A DNA stretch of 33,993 nucleotides, from positions 1 through 33,993 of the forward strand of contig DATAXP010000104.1 of NCBI GenBank assembly GCA_036272935.1, read 5' to 3'. Shown piece by piece: positions 25,313 to 33,977 of the stretch (the stretch's first letter is position 1; every line of letters starts with the position of its first letter). The notes beneath the pieces were generated by a model, which saw only the letters and a list, made by a program, of their open reading frames with translations, did not search any database and had not been told where the DNA came from. A program made the position numbers and the translations under genes. Source of the DNA: DATAXP01 sp036272935 (lineage in GTDB: Bacteria > Planctomycetota > Planctomycetia > Pirellulales > PNKZ01).

Positions 25313-25507
25313 GGTGCGGCATCACGGACGAAGGAAAGCACCTCCTCAACTTCCGCCGCTGACCTGCCGCCGTCAACCGACGGAAGCCTGAATCCTTAAC
25401 TGCTCGATAACCTCCGGATCGTTGTGAATCGCAGCGCGGCGGAGTATTTTCACCATACGGGCCCTACCTGCACCACCGCACCACTTTTCGACTCTATCGG
25501 CCGCGCG
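25313..25507. other. Spacer between IS remnants and the PSCyt1-WD40 gene
   Basis: About 195 nt with no gene. It may still contain the end of the second mobile element upstream of its transposase start. A small inverted repeat (CCGTC-AACC-GACGG, about 25371-25384) is present but has no T-run. No clear terminator for the minus-strand operon ending at 25508 was seen. Confidence 0.4.
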
Positions 25508-26905
25508 TCAGTGGCTGGCGGAGGCGGGGGCGTTTTTCACCGGCACCGGCTCGATCGAGCGCAGCGGCTTGCCGTCGGGAAGTTGATATACGTCGAGTCG
25601 TCCCGACTTGCAGCCGACCACGAGTTGCGTGCCGTCACCATTCAGCGCGACCGCGTAAGCCGTCGGTGTGCCGAGCGATACGGTACCGGCCGGCTTGCGG
25701 TCGGCGAGAAGGTAGATATGGGTCTCGCCGAATCTTCCGACCACGGCGACCAGACGACGATCGCCGCTGAGCGCCAGGTCGAGCACTTCGCCTGGCTGGA
25801 CGGGGAATGCCCGTAAGTACTGAGCGACGCGGCTGACCGGCTTCGCGCCATTGCCGGCCCCCGACACTTCGACGTTCTGCAGCGCAACATCGAGCTCGTA
25901 ACCCGTGACGGCGCGAGTGAGCCCGGCCGAGATCGCAAGCTCATCGTCGGCGACGACGGCGTTGACCCGCTCGAAAAGCGCGTCGAGCGTCCGCAGCAGT
26001 TGACCAGTTTTTACGTCGGCGACTTTCGTAGTTTTGTCGCGACCGGCGGTCACGAGCTTCGAGCCGTCGGCCGTCCAGCAAACATCGACGACCCAATCGC
26101 TGTGCAGCTCGATTCGTTGGACTGGTCTCTTGGTGTCGACCGGCACGACGTAGACCGCGCCGTCGGCGCCGCCGAGAGCGATACTCTTGCCGTCCGGTGC
26201 AAAGTTGCCGCGAAACAACGTGTCGCCGCTTACGCGACGTTTACCGACGAGCTTTCCCTTCGCCGTGTCGAAGAAGCGAACCTCGCCGAACATCGCGGGC
26301 GTGCCTCCCGCGACGGCGAGCAGCTTGCCGTCGGGACTAAACTCGACGTGGGTCACGAGATCGCACGCGGTCGGTAGACGCAACGACTTCTCTTCGCCGT
26401 CGAGCGCGACGATCACCGCCTCGCTACGACACGCGCAGGCGGCGAGCTTGCCGTCGGGATGAATCGCGACCGATGTGATGGCCGGGGCGTATTCATAGAC
26501 CTTCGGGATCACGACCGTCGCAGAGCGATCGACCGGCACCGAATCGATCTTCGCCCCAGTTGCGATCCAGCGGCGAAGCAACTCGATCTTTTCCAGTGCG
26601 AGCGGCGGCTGTTTCGGCGGCATGGCGGGCTTCGCGCCGGAGACTTGTTCGATCAATAGGCTCTCATCAGGCTTGCCGGGAACGAAAAGCGGGCCGCTCT
26701 CTCCGCCGTGCTGCAAGTGCTTCTTAACGTCGAAGCGTAATCCCCCTTCGGACTTTTCGCCCGAGTGACAACTCCAACAGTGTTGACGAAAAATCGGCCA
26801 CACCTCGTGGGCGAAGCTAACTTCGTCGGCGGCCGCCGCCGTCGAGATCACAAGACCGCAGGCGATGAACGACGCCGCGATTCCAAGTTGTCTCGGGAGC
26901 TTCAT
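25508..26905 (-). CDS. Exported PSCyt1 cytochrome-like plus WD40-repeat protein
   Basis: 465 aa. The signal peptide (residues 1-26, ending AAA-ADE) is followed by a planctomycete cytochrome C domain (PSCyt1, PF07635-like). Residues 31-115 contain FAHEVWPIFRQHCWSCHSG with haem motif C43-C46-H47, then GGLRFD, GKPDESLL and MPPKQPPL. From about residue 140 it is a beta-propeller of WD40-like blades ('ITSVAIHPDGKLAACAC', 'VTHVEFSPDGKLLAVAGG', 'DVCWTADGSKLVTAGRDKTTKVAD', 'YAVALNGDGTQLVVGCKSG'). The gene begins 1 nt after the stop of the DUF1549/DUF1553 gene without its own clear ribosome site, so it is translationally coupled to it. The biochemical role of this family is unknown; a periplasmic scaffold with a haem-like domain is what the domains suggest. 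Confidence 0.92.
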   Translation of the reverse strand: MKLPRQLGIAASFIACGLVISTAAAADEVSFAHEVWPIFRQHCWSCHSGEKSEGGLRFDVKKHLQHGGESGPLFVPGKPDESLLIEQVSGAKPAMPPKQPPLALEKIELLRRWIATGAKIDSVPVDRSATVVIPKVYEYAPAITSVAIHPDGKLAACACRSEAVIVALDGEEKSLRLPTACDLVTHVEFSPDGKLLAVAGGTPAMFGEVRFFDTAKGKLVGKRRVSGDTLFRGNFAPDGKSIALGGADGAVYVVPVDTKRPVQRIELHSDWVVDVCWTADGSKLVTAGRDKTTKVADVKTGQLLRTLDALFERVNAVVADDELAISAGLTRAVTGYELDVALQNVEVSGAGNGAKPVSRVAQYLRAFPVQPGEVLDLALSGDRRLVAVVGRFGETHIYLLADRKPAGTVSLGTPTAYAVALNGDGTQLVVGCKSGRLDVYQLPDGKPLRSIEPVPVKNAPASASH

Positions 26906-26906
26906 C

Positions 26907-29357
26907 TTAGTGCACCAACATGAAGTCGCGGCTGTTCAACAGAGCCCAGGTAAAGTCTTGGGCCGCGTCGAGGCGCCTTCCTTCGTAGGATTTGAAATGT
27001 TCGCGGGCCAATTTCTTCTCGGCGTTTGACGGGTTGCGACAGACCGACCAGAGATAAAGTTGCTCGATGAGTGCGTCGTCGCCGCTTTCCTGTTTTACGA
27101 GCTGCGCGATCCGGCTTTTCGGAGAGCCGATGCGGCCGAGGATGGGGTCGCCGTTGATGAAGTACAACGCTTGGAGCATGTTCGAACCGTCGTCACGTTC
27201 GCACTCGCAAGCTTCCATACGCTGGGGCTTGCCAAACAACTTGAGAAATTCGCTCTGCACATTGGCATCGGGAAGCTGGCGCGCCGAAAAGCCCGCCGGC
27301 GCACCCGCGAACTTTTCGGCCACACCCGTCGCTTGCACGAGGCAATCGAGCAGCGATTCGGCCGACAGTCGCCGTGGTATGCAGTGCGAAAAGTTCGCGT
27401 CATCGTGGACGTTGGTTTCGTTCATCTGGCTGCTGAGCTGATAAGTTCGCGAGGTGACGATCAAGCGCATCAAATAGCGGACGTCGAAGCCGTGCGCGAC
27501 AAAGTCTGCGGTCAGCGCGTCGAGCAACGCCGGATTGATCGGTGGATTCGTCGAGCGCAGGTCGTCGACCGGGTCGATGATGCCGCGATGAAAAAAGTAG
27601 CTCCAAATGCGGTTTGCCATGCTTCGAGCGAAGAACGGGTTCTCGCGCGACGTGAGCCAATGGGCGTAAGCCTCGCGGCGGTCGACCGCGGCGGCCAATC
27701 GCGGTTCTTCGCCGCCCAAATACCGCGGAGGTTGCGGGCGGCCCGTTCGCGGATGCTTCTCGAGCGCGGCTGTCCGGTTCACGAGCACCGTCTTAGCGTT
27801 CGTCACGCCCATCGCGCGCGGGTCGTTCTTGGCCGTGACTTGGTTGAAAAAATTGTAGAGGCCGAAGTAGTCCTCCTGCGTCCAGTTCTCGAAAGGATGG
27901 GCGTGGCACTTCGCGCACAGCATTCGCACGCCGCAAAACACCTGCGTCGTCCGCTGCATCGTGTCGTGCGGATCCTGGCTGACCAGGTAGAACGCCGACG
28001 TCGGACTCTCGCTCGAGCCCCCTTGGCTGAGCAGGATCTCGCGCACAAACTCATCGAGCGGCAGATTGGCGTCGACCGCGCTACGGATCCATTCACGGAA
28101 GGCATAGACCGCCGGTTCGCTCAGGCGGTTCCGCGTGTTCTGCAAGAGGTCGCCCCATTTCAACGACCACTGGTCGACGAACTCGGGCCGCGCGATGAGG
28201 GCATCGATCACGCGATCGCGCTTCTTCGGGCCCTTGTCGGCGACGAACTGGCGCAGTTCGTCGGGAGTCGGTTGGATGCCGATCAGGTCGAGGTACGCGC
28301 GGCGCAGGAACTGCTCGTCCGAGGCGAGATCCGACGGCGCGATGTTCAAGGCGTTCAGTTTCTCCGCGACGAAACGATCGATCAGATTGTCGGTCGGCAC
28401 GGGCGTCGGCTTGAACTTGTCGTTCGGCATCAGCACGATGAATTCGGCGGTCACGAATGTCCGTTCGAAACGGGCCGAGACGGCCGTTTCGCCCAGTTGC
28501 ACGGCCGACACGCGGCCGTTTTCATCGACTGTGGCAATCTGTTCGGCATTGGGGGTGAAGATGCTCAACCGCGTGACGTCGCGCTGGCTGCCGTCGTCGT
28601 AGGTTGCGACGACCTGCAACTGCTGCCGTTTGCCCGGCCGCATCACTACTTTTTCGGGAAAGATCCGCAATGAGCTAAATTTCGGCCCATCGGCTGGTTC
28701 GGCGGGCGCACCCGCGGCGATCCAGCCGAGCAGCAGGCGATGCAACTCGCCGTTGCGCTCCAACCGCACGCCTCCTTTATGCGGCGCATCGCCGAGCGGT
28801 TTCGTGACTAATAAACTCGCCAGCGGATTGTGGCGGTTGATGCGGCGTTCATAGAACTCATCGGTCAGCGCCAGGAAGTCGGCGTCGGGATCGGCGCCGC
28901 GGAGCGAGAGCTTGAAGCCGTTCTTCCCGAGCGAATAGCCGTGACACGCTCCTTGATTGCAGCCGGCCTTGGACAACACCGGCATGACATCGTTGCGAAA
29001 ACTGTACGGCTGAGCGTGATCCGGTAAATCGACGACGATTTTTACGGTCGCGGTCTTGCCGGCCACGGCGACGCGGACTTCGGTCGTGCCGTCGGCGACC
29101 GGCTCGATCCAGCCGTCGGTCGTGACGCGGGCGATTGTTTCGTCGTCGCTCGCGTACTTCGCGTCGGTCGTCAGATCGACGGTCTCGCCGAGTTTCGTCT
29201 TCAGCGTGACGACCAGCGCATGCGGCTGCCGCACGTGTACGAGGCGAACCGACGGCGGGTCGACGTATAGTTCGCCCGTTGCGACGGACGGATCGGCGGC
29301 CTCGGTGCGCAGCGCGAGGAGCAGCGGCAGAACGAACGACCAACGCAATGCGAACAT
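26907..29357 (-). CDS. Exported Ig-like / PSCyt2 (DUF1549) / PSD1 (DUF1553) protein
   Basis: 816 aa. The order along the protein is: signal peptide (1-20); Ig-like BIG2-type domain (about 25-110, with 'DDETIARVTTDGWIEPVADGTTEVRV'); a cytochrome-like segment with C133-x4-C138-H139 (GCNQGACHG); a second BIG2-type domain (about 227-310); DUF1549/PSCyt2 (about 323-530, 'NLIDRFVAEKLNAL', 'FLRRAYLDLIG--PTPDE') containing a true c-haem motif CAKCH at 481-485; and DUF1553/PSD1 (about 570-815, 'NPFFARSMANRIWSYFF', 'LMRLIVTSRTYQLSS', 'RRLSAESLLD', 'ALYFINGDP'). This architecture is a planctomycete hallmark and is nearly always paired with a DUF1501 protein, as here. It starts 6 nt after the PPC gene. 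No activity is established for the family. Confidence 0.95.
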   Translation of the reverse strand: MFALRWSFVLPLLLALRTEAADPSVATGELYVDPPSVRLVHVRQPHALVVTLKTKLGETVDLTTDAKYASDDETIARVTTDGWIEPVADGTTEVRVAVAGKTATVKIVVDLPDHAQPYSFRNDVMPVLSKAGCNQGACHGYSLGKNGFKLSLRGADPDADFLALTDEFYERRINRHNPLASLLVTKPLGDAPHKGGVRLERNGELHRLLLGWIAAGAPAEPADGPKFSSLRIFPEKVVMRPGKRQQLQVVATYDDGSQRDVTRLSIFTPNAEQIATVDENGRVSAVQLGETAVSARFERTFVTAEFIVLMPNDKFKPTPVPTDNLIDRFVAEKLNALNIAPSDLASDEQFLRRAYLDLIGIQPTPDELRQFVADKGPKKRDRVIDALIARPEFVDQWSLKWGDLLQNTRNRLSEPAVYAFREWIRSAVDANLPLDEFVREILLSQGGSSESPTSAFYLVSQDPHDTMQRTTQVFCGVRMLCAKCHAHPFENWTQEDYFGLYNFFNQVTAKNDPRAMGVTNAKTVLVNRTAALEKHPRTGRPQPPRYLGGEEPRLAAAVDRREAYAHWLTSRENPFFARSMANRIWSYFFHRGIIDPVDDLRSTNPPINPALLDALTADFVAHGFDVRYLMRLIVTSRTYQLSSQMNETNVHDDANFSHCIPRRLSAESLLDCLVQATGVAEKFAGAPAGFSARQLPDANVQSEFLKLFGKPQRMEACECERDDGSNMLQALYFINGDPILGRIGSPKSRIAQLVKQESGDDALIEQLYLWSVCRNPSNAEKKLAREHFKSYEGRRLDAAQDFTWALLNSRDFMLVH

Positions 29358-29363
29358 GGCGAT

Positions 29364-31853
29364 TTACTTCTTCTCAGGTTTTCGATCCGCTGTTTCTTGC
29401 TGGCGAACATTCAAAGTCGGCACGGCCAATTCGGTTTTGGCAGCCGTGTTCACGCGGCGATTATCGGGCGTGATCATCGCGGTGATTTTGACGCCGTCGA
29501 TCTTCGTCGCGGCGAAATTCGGCGGCAACTTGAACTCAAGCCGGAAATCTTCCTTTTTCGACTTCAAAACGACACTCGGCGCGGCAACTCCCATGGGCAG
29601 CCCAACGAGCGTGATCGTCACCTCGCCGGCGTAGTGATGGAGTCGCTTCAAGGTTCCAGTCAGGGAAACCACGGCACCGGTCTTCGAATCGAGCCTGATC
29701 GGTACTGTCGGCATCGCGTCGGCAACGATCTCAATCGGTGGCCGAACGTGGGCGCGGCGCGACGGCGTGAACGACTCGGCCACGGTTGTCTTACCGTCGA
29801 CACTCAGCAGCTCGGCGCGGATCGCAAGGTCGTAGTCGGCCGTCCGCAGATCGGCCGGGATGCGAATCGCAAACTCCGCCGTCTCTTTCTTCGGGTCGGG
29901 CTTGATATCGACCGTTGCTGCGATCCCGCGGAGCATCAGCGCTGCGTTCTGCTGTTGGTTGGCACCGGTGGGCGCGGCTTGCGTGGTGATCAGCGACAAT
30001 CGAACCGCGCCTTTCGCTGCGGGGTCGCGCTCGAGGCGGACCGAGAGTTTGTCGTCCGTTCCTTGATACATCGCCGCGTTGGGCATCGAGTCGTCAGCCC
30101 AGGCGGCGAGAAGCGGCGCTTTCGTTTCCGACGCCGCCAGAATCAATTCGCTCTTCAGCCATGGTTGCAAGTTGCCGAGCGGATGCACAGCCGATTCGGC
30201 GATATGCATGATTGCCGGCTTCGCGTCGAGCGATTCACCGCGGATCGTGATCGGAGCGAAAGTGAGGTCTTCATTGGTGCCCGATCGCCGAATCTCGAGG
30301 AGAGCGCCGTCCGCCCCGGCCGGTATTTCAGTGGGCGTCGAGACAAATCCCTTTGGCAAACCGACGACCGTCAGACGGATCGCGCCGTCGTAACCGGTTC
30401 GCTCGACAAGCACGCGAAACACTGTGGTACCATTGCCTAGAACGTTATGCGTGTCTTCGGAGAAAGTCAGGCGAAAATCAGCCTGTCGAGTCGCGTCGTC
30501 CAGCCGAGAGACGACGATGCGGTAGAGGCAACTTTCGTCGCCGCGGCTCAACGCGTCGTTCACGGCGATCGTGACGCGCGACCGCTTTTTCGGCGCCGTG
30601 TAATCGAGACGTGGGTCCGGCCCGACGACGTCGTCGGCCTGCGCGAGCCGGGCGCCATTTTCGTCGCGGAGTTCCAAGGTGGCGTCGATCGGGGAACCGA
30701 GGCGATCGGCAAATACCTCGACTTGCAGTTTTTCACCGGCTGTGAGTTCGACGTGATAAAGATCGGTCTCCCCCGGTTTCAGCAAACGACCGCACACGGC
30801 GACCGGCAACAATGGCAACGTTCGCGAGGCGTCGAGCGTGCGATCCTCGACCAATTCGCACAGGTCGCTCAATCGCACGCGCGGACGAAGACCCAACGGC
30901 ACGGTCTTATCGGGCCATGGAAGCGCGCGGCTGTCGCCAGGATTCGATCCTGCGCTCGACGCCAACACGGCGGCCACCGCCGGCGCCGCGAGTTCCCTCG
31001 TCGTGCGGTTGCCGAATCGGCCGATGAGTTCCAGAGGCGTCGATTCCAGAGGCGTCGATTCCAGGGGCGTCGACTCTAGTGGCTTCGACGAGCCGCGCTC
31101 GACGACCGGTGGAAAGACTTGATCAGCGTAATCATAGGAACCGAGCGCCAGTCGATAATATCCCGGCGCCGCCGCGGCGTACGTCAAATCGTGAACCGCC
31201 GCGGTATAATCGCCGTCGGCAGGCAACGTCACCGTCAGCCGCGCGTCGCCAGCCAACTCCGTTTGCGGCAACGACCAGGCGAGTTGATGCTTCGACGCAT
31301 CGTACAGATGCACGACCGGCCGTAACTTGGAGCCCATGCGCCGCGCCATTACGTCGATCGTGACTGTCTCTCCTTTGCGGCCCGCGAACCTCGTCTCTTG
31401 AATCGTCGATCCGGTGACCAGGCCGTGCATGGCGATCGGCAATTCGACGGCAGCCTCGACGCGAACGCTGCCGACCGGAGCTGCCGCGCGTTGCGGCAGG
31501 GAATCGACCGTGACGATCTCCGGTGTTGTAATCCCTTCGCTGGTGACGATCCGCAAGTGGTAAACGCCCGCCGCGACCGATGGATCGACCACGACGTCAA
31601 ATTCGGCGGCCGTCGACTTGGCGGTGCCGATGAGTTTCTGCTCTCTGAGTGGAGCGCCGAGCACCAATCGCGGCGTGCCGCCGAGGTCGGAACCTTGTAC
31701 GAGTAGCCGGGTCGCTCCGCCTGCTTGAAAGCCGCGGACCGACAGGCGTGTGATCTTCGGCGCCGCCGCACCGATCGACGAAGCCCAGACCGTCGCCAAG
31801 CAGATCGTGCCGGCAGTGGCGACAAGACGAATTCGCTTAGGCGAACAGTTCAT
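29364..31853 (-). CDS. Exported PPC-domain (pre-peptidase C-terminal-like) beta-sandwich protein
   Basis: 829 aa with an N-terminal signal (about 1-30). Residues about 32-115 resemble an IPT/TIG-like domain ('APKITRLSVRGFQAGGATRLLVQGSDLGG'). Two PPC-like domains follow at about 140-240 ('GETVTIDVMARRMGSKLRPVVHLYD', 'LPADGDYTAAVHD') and about 350-460 ('LKPGETDLYHVELTAGEKLQVEVFADRLGSPIDATLELRD'). The second half is more beta-rich sequence of unclear family. A Ser-Thr-Pro-Leu-Glu repeat sits between the PPC domains. No haem or catalytic motif was seen. The ATG lies 17 nt inside the end of the DUF1501 gene, giving coupled translation. It probably works as an extracytoplasmic structural or carbohydrate/peptide-binding partner of the DUF1501 and PSD1 proteins; this is inferred from co-occurrence. 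Confidence 0.88.
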   Translation of the reverse strand: MNCSPKRIRLVATAGTICLATVWASSIGAAAPKITRLSVRGFQAGGATRLLVQGSDLGGTPRLVLGAPLREQKLIGTAKSTAAEFDVVVDPSVAAGVYHLRIVTSEGITTPEIVTVDSLPQRAAAPVGSVRVEAAVELPIAMHGLVTGSTIQETRFAGRKGETVTIDVMARRMGSKLRPVVHLYDASKHQLAWSLPQTELAGDARLTVTLPADGDYTAAVHDLTYAAAAPGYYRLALGSYDYADQVFPPVVERGSSKPLESTPLESTPLESTPLELIGRFGNRTTRELAAPAVAAVLASSAGSNPGDSRALPWPDKTVPLGLRPRVRLSDLCELVEDRTLDASRTLPLLPVAVCGRLLKPGETDLYHVELTAGEKLQVEVFADRLGSPIDATLELRDENGARLAQADDVVGPDPRLDYTAPKKRSRVTIAVNDALSRGDESCLYRIVVSRLDDATRQADFRLTFSEDTHNVLGNGTTVFRVLVERTGYDGAIRLTVVGLPKGFVSTPTEIPAGADGALLEIRRSGTNEDLTFAPITIRGESLDAKPAIMHIAESAVHPLGNLQPWLKSELILAASETKAPLLAAWADDSMPNAAMYQGTDDKLSVRLERDPAAKGAVRLSLITTQAAPTGANQQQNAALMLRGIAATVDIKPDPKKETAEFAIRIPADLRTADYDLAIRAELLSVDGKTTVAESFTPSRRAHVRPPIEIVADAMPTVPIRLDSKTGAVVSLTGTLKRLHHYAGEVTITLVGLPMGVAAPSVVLKSKKEDFRLEFKLPPNFAATKIDGVKITAMITPDNRRVNTAAKTELAVPTLNVRQQETADRKPEKK
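31031..31090 (-). repeat. 15-bp in-frame tandem repeat, four units, in the PPC gene
   Basis: Units at 31031-31045 and 31046-31060 are identical (ccagaggcgtcgatt). The third (31061-31075) differs at two bases and the fourth (31076-31090) is diverged. Being a multiple of three, it keeps the frame and encodes repeated STPLE in the linker before the second PPC domain. Unit number could vary between strains by slippage. Confidence 0.9.
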
Positions 31854-33213
31854 GGATCGGCTCGGCGTCGACGAAGCGAACCGGACGGTTGCCGGGGCCC
31901 GGCATCATGGTCGTTTCCAGATCGACGCCCATCGCCGTGTACAACGAGGCCAACATCTGCGGCGGCTGGACCGGTCGGTCGTGCGGGGCCGCTCCGATCT
32001 TGTCGGTCGAGCCGATGACCTTGCCGCCGCAGATGCCGCCGCCGACAAAGAAATTCGTCCAAGCGGAAGGGTAATGGTCGCGGCCTCCCTTGGCGTTGAT
32101 CTTCGGCGTCCGGCCGAACTCGCTGAGCACCGCGATGACGGTCTCGTCGAGCATGCCGCGATTTTCTAAGTCGTCCACCAGCGCGGTCAACGCCAGGTCG
32201 AACTGCGGGCAGAGGTGGCGTTCGTAGTCGGCGTAGGTGTTGTCGAGATTGCCGCCGTTGGCGTGCATGTCCCAGCACGTCACGCCGAAGACTGTGTCGA
32301 AGTGGTTCACGGTGATGAACCGCGCGCCGTTTTCGATCAACCGGCGCGCCATCAGGCAACTCTGGCCGAACGTGTTGCGGCCGTAGCGATCGCGGAGCTT
32401 GTCGGTCTCCTGAGTCAGATCGAACGCCTTCTTCGTTTCGGGCGACGTAAGAAGGTTGAACGCCCGAGCATAGGCGGTGTCGCGCTCGAGCGCCGCGGTC
32501 GCTTCGGTGCTGCGCTGCACAACGTCGAGTTGGGCGAGCAGTTTGCGGCGCGATTCGATGCGAAACTCGGTTTGACCGGCGGGAGGCTCCAGGTTCTTCA
32601 CCGCAAAGTCGCGCAGGGCCGGATCGCCGTTGAGAACGAACGGCTCGTGAGCGCTGCCAAGATACGCCGCCTCTTGGCCGTGTGGCGTCGAGGTTCCGGT
32701 GTTGCCGATCTTCGCGGGCAGCAAAATGTTCGCCGGCAGGCTTCCGCGCGGACCGAACGCCCTCGAGATTACCGAGCCAATGAATGGTTGCGGGTTGGCG
32801 GCGTTAAAGTCGTGGCCGCTCATCATCCAGCGCTGGCCATTCTCGTGCGAGGCGCCGGTGCCGTGGTGCAGGCTGCGGACCAGCGCGACTTTGTCCATCA
32901 TGCGGGCCATCAGCGGAAAGTGCTCGCAGATTTGCACGCCCGGGACGTTGGTCGAAATCGGTTTGAACGCGCCGCGGATATCCTCGGGAGCGTCCGGCTT
33001 CATGTCCCAAGTGTCGAGGTGACCCGGCGAACCGACGAGAAAAAGCGTGATGCAGTTCTTGATCTTCGGCGAAGGTCGCACGGCGCCGGCCGCCGTGAGC
33101 TTGTTGAACGTGACGAGCGACAGGCTTCCCAATGCGGTCGTTCCGACTTGAAGAAAGCTGCGCCGCGTGACTCCGCTGCAGAGCGGCAGTTTGACGTTGC
33201 CGATAGAAAACAT
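31837..33213 (-). CDS. Tat-exported DUF1501 protein
   Basis: 458 aa from ATG 33213, chosen because GGGAG lies 7 nt upstream and the protein then begins with a twin-arginine signal (VTRRSFLQVGTTALGSLSLV, RR at 17-18). A longer frame to 33270 has no such support. DUF1501 belongs to the alkaline-phosphatase/sulfatase-like fold group. Typical stretches are 'CITLFLVGSPGHLDTWDMKPDAP', 'LVRSLHHGTGASHENGQRWMMSG', 'FGQSCLMARRLIENGARFITVNH', 'GVTCWDMHANGG' and 'VIAVLSEFGRTPKIN---GRDHYP', which hold the conserved Asp/His/Glu positions. It is paired with the PSD1 protein as in other planctomycetes. Export in folded form by Tat suggests a metal-containing enzyme, but the substrate is unknown. Confidence 0.94.
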   Translation of the reverse strand: MFSIGNVKLPLCSGVTRRSFLQVGTTALGSLSLVTFNKLTAAGAVRPSPKIKNCITLFLVGSPGHLDTWDMKPDAPEDIRGAFKPISTNVPGVQICEHFPLMARMMDKVALVRSLHHGTGASHENGQRWMMSGHDFNAANPQPFIGSVISRAFGPRGSLPANILLPAKIGNTGTSTPHGQEAAYLGSAHEPFVLNGDPALRDFAVKNLEPPAGQTEFRIESRRKLLAQLDVVQRSTEATAALERDTAYARAFNLLTSPETKKAFDLTQETDKLRDRYGRNTFGQSCLMARRLIENGARFITVNHFDTVFGVTCWDMHANGGNLDNTYADYERHLCPQFDLALTALVDDLENRGMLDETVIAVLSEFGRTPKINAKGGRDHYPSAWTNFFVGGGICGGKVIGSTDKIGAAPHDRPVQPPQMLASLYTAMGVDLETTMMPGPGNRPVRFVDAEPIHELFA

Positions 33214-33294
33214 CGTCAGACTCCCTCGCGGCTTAATCTGACCGTCCCCGGCCGGGCTCGCGCCCCGCATGGACGCGGCGGCTAAGCCAACTCG

Positions 33295-33600
33295 TTAGAT
33301 GGTGAATGAAACCGTATTCGAGACGTCGACATACTTGCTGTCGATGTACTCGCGTTGAGCGTTCTTCCTGTAACTGACATATTTCCACATCTGCAGGACG
33401 ACCTGATACATGCCGGGCACAGGATCCTCCGGTTCGTAGGTGTCGCTTGCACGAGCCGACGGCGCGGCAAGGACCTCGCCGTCGCGAGTGACTTTCCACT
33501 GCAGGCGCAAGCCCCAATCGTTCACGACGTCGGTGCGAACGACCTTGCGTCCTTCGACGCGAAGTTCAGAATGGGGCGTACCGTCGAATTTCTGTTCCAT
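33295..33600 (-). CDS. Small hypothetical protein, first gene of the DUF1501 operon
   Basis: 101 aa from ATG 33600 (GGAG 10 nt upstream). A longer frame to 33702 exists but its extra residues are Pro/Arg/Cys-rich and unlike the rest, and its ATG would lie only about 3 nt from the predicted transcription start. No signal peptide, haem motif or known domain was recognised. The protein looks beta-rich, with 'LRLQWKVTRDGEVLAAPSARASDTYEP', 'VPGMYQVVLQMWKYVSY' and 'YVDVSNTVSFTI', suggestive of one Ig/fibronectin-like sandwich. It lies 81 nt upstream of DUF1501 on the same strand, so co-transcription is likely. No function is assigned. Confidence 0.7.
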   Translation of the reverse strand: MEQKFDGTPHSELRVEGRKVVRTDVVNDWGLRLQWKVTRDGEVLAAPSARASDTYEPEDPVPGMYQVVLQMWKYVSYRKNAQREYIDSKYVDVSNTVSFTI

Positions 33601-33977
33601 GACGGAATGACTCCGCAGTAAGACATGATGCCTTGGAAATCGGAGGCAGGCGGGCGGCCAGCACCGGGGCGGCGCAGCAAGGCGGGAAGGCAGTCCAATC
33701 AACGAGCGCTGATTATAGTCCCCGACTTAACGAGATCGCAAGCTATTTTAGACCCTGCAAGCGTCGGGAGACGAATGGAGTGTCAGAGAGCTACCCCGTG
33801 CGCCGCACCTTGCCGAGCTTTCCGCGGCTGCACATGGCTGGCCGCAAACCGCACCCAGGGCAAACGCACGTTGTTCGTGGAAGAGGATTGTTCGCAGTGT
33901 GCTTGCCGGAGTGAAGGCTAGCAGCGAAAGATTGTCCGTGGCTGGAGGCATTGTATTCTCTCACGGAGGTCGGTCGC
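33601..33977. other. Intergenic region upstream of the minus-strand operon
   Basis: Apart from the promoter at 33712-33741 and the candidate right-edge start, no gene with support was seen. The open frames on both strands here are short, Cys/Arg-rich and lack family motifs. No RNA gene, terminator or repeat was recognised. Confidence 0.45.
33712..33741 (-). promoter_or_regulatory. Sigma-70-like promoter for the DUF1501 operon
   Basis: On the minus strand TTGCGA (33741-33736) and a perfect TATAAT (33717-33712) are separated by 18 nt. Transcription would start at about 33705, giving a leader of about 105 nt before the small hypothetical gene. The -10 box is consensus and the -35 box matches 4 of 6. 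No operator-like repeat was seen around it. Confidence 0.55.

Noticed and set aside
27060..28673. A 537-codon open frame on the plus strand opposite the DUF1549/DUF1553 gene.
   Set aside because: It is the antisense of an intact, well-recognised gene, has no family motif, and such long shadows are expected in GC-rich DNA.
31031..31090. CRISPR-like repeat array.
   Set aside because: Units are directly tandem without spacers, 15 bp long, and encode an in-frame STPLE peptide repeat.
32215..33285. A 356-codon plus-strand frame opposite DUF1501, and a 347-codon one (29397-30440) opposite the PPC gene.
   Set aside because: Both are Arg/His/Val-rich translations with no motif, lying fully against supported minus-strand genes.
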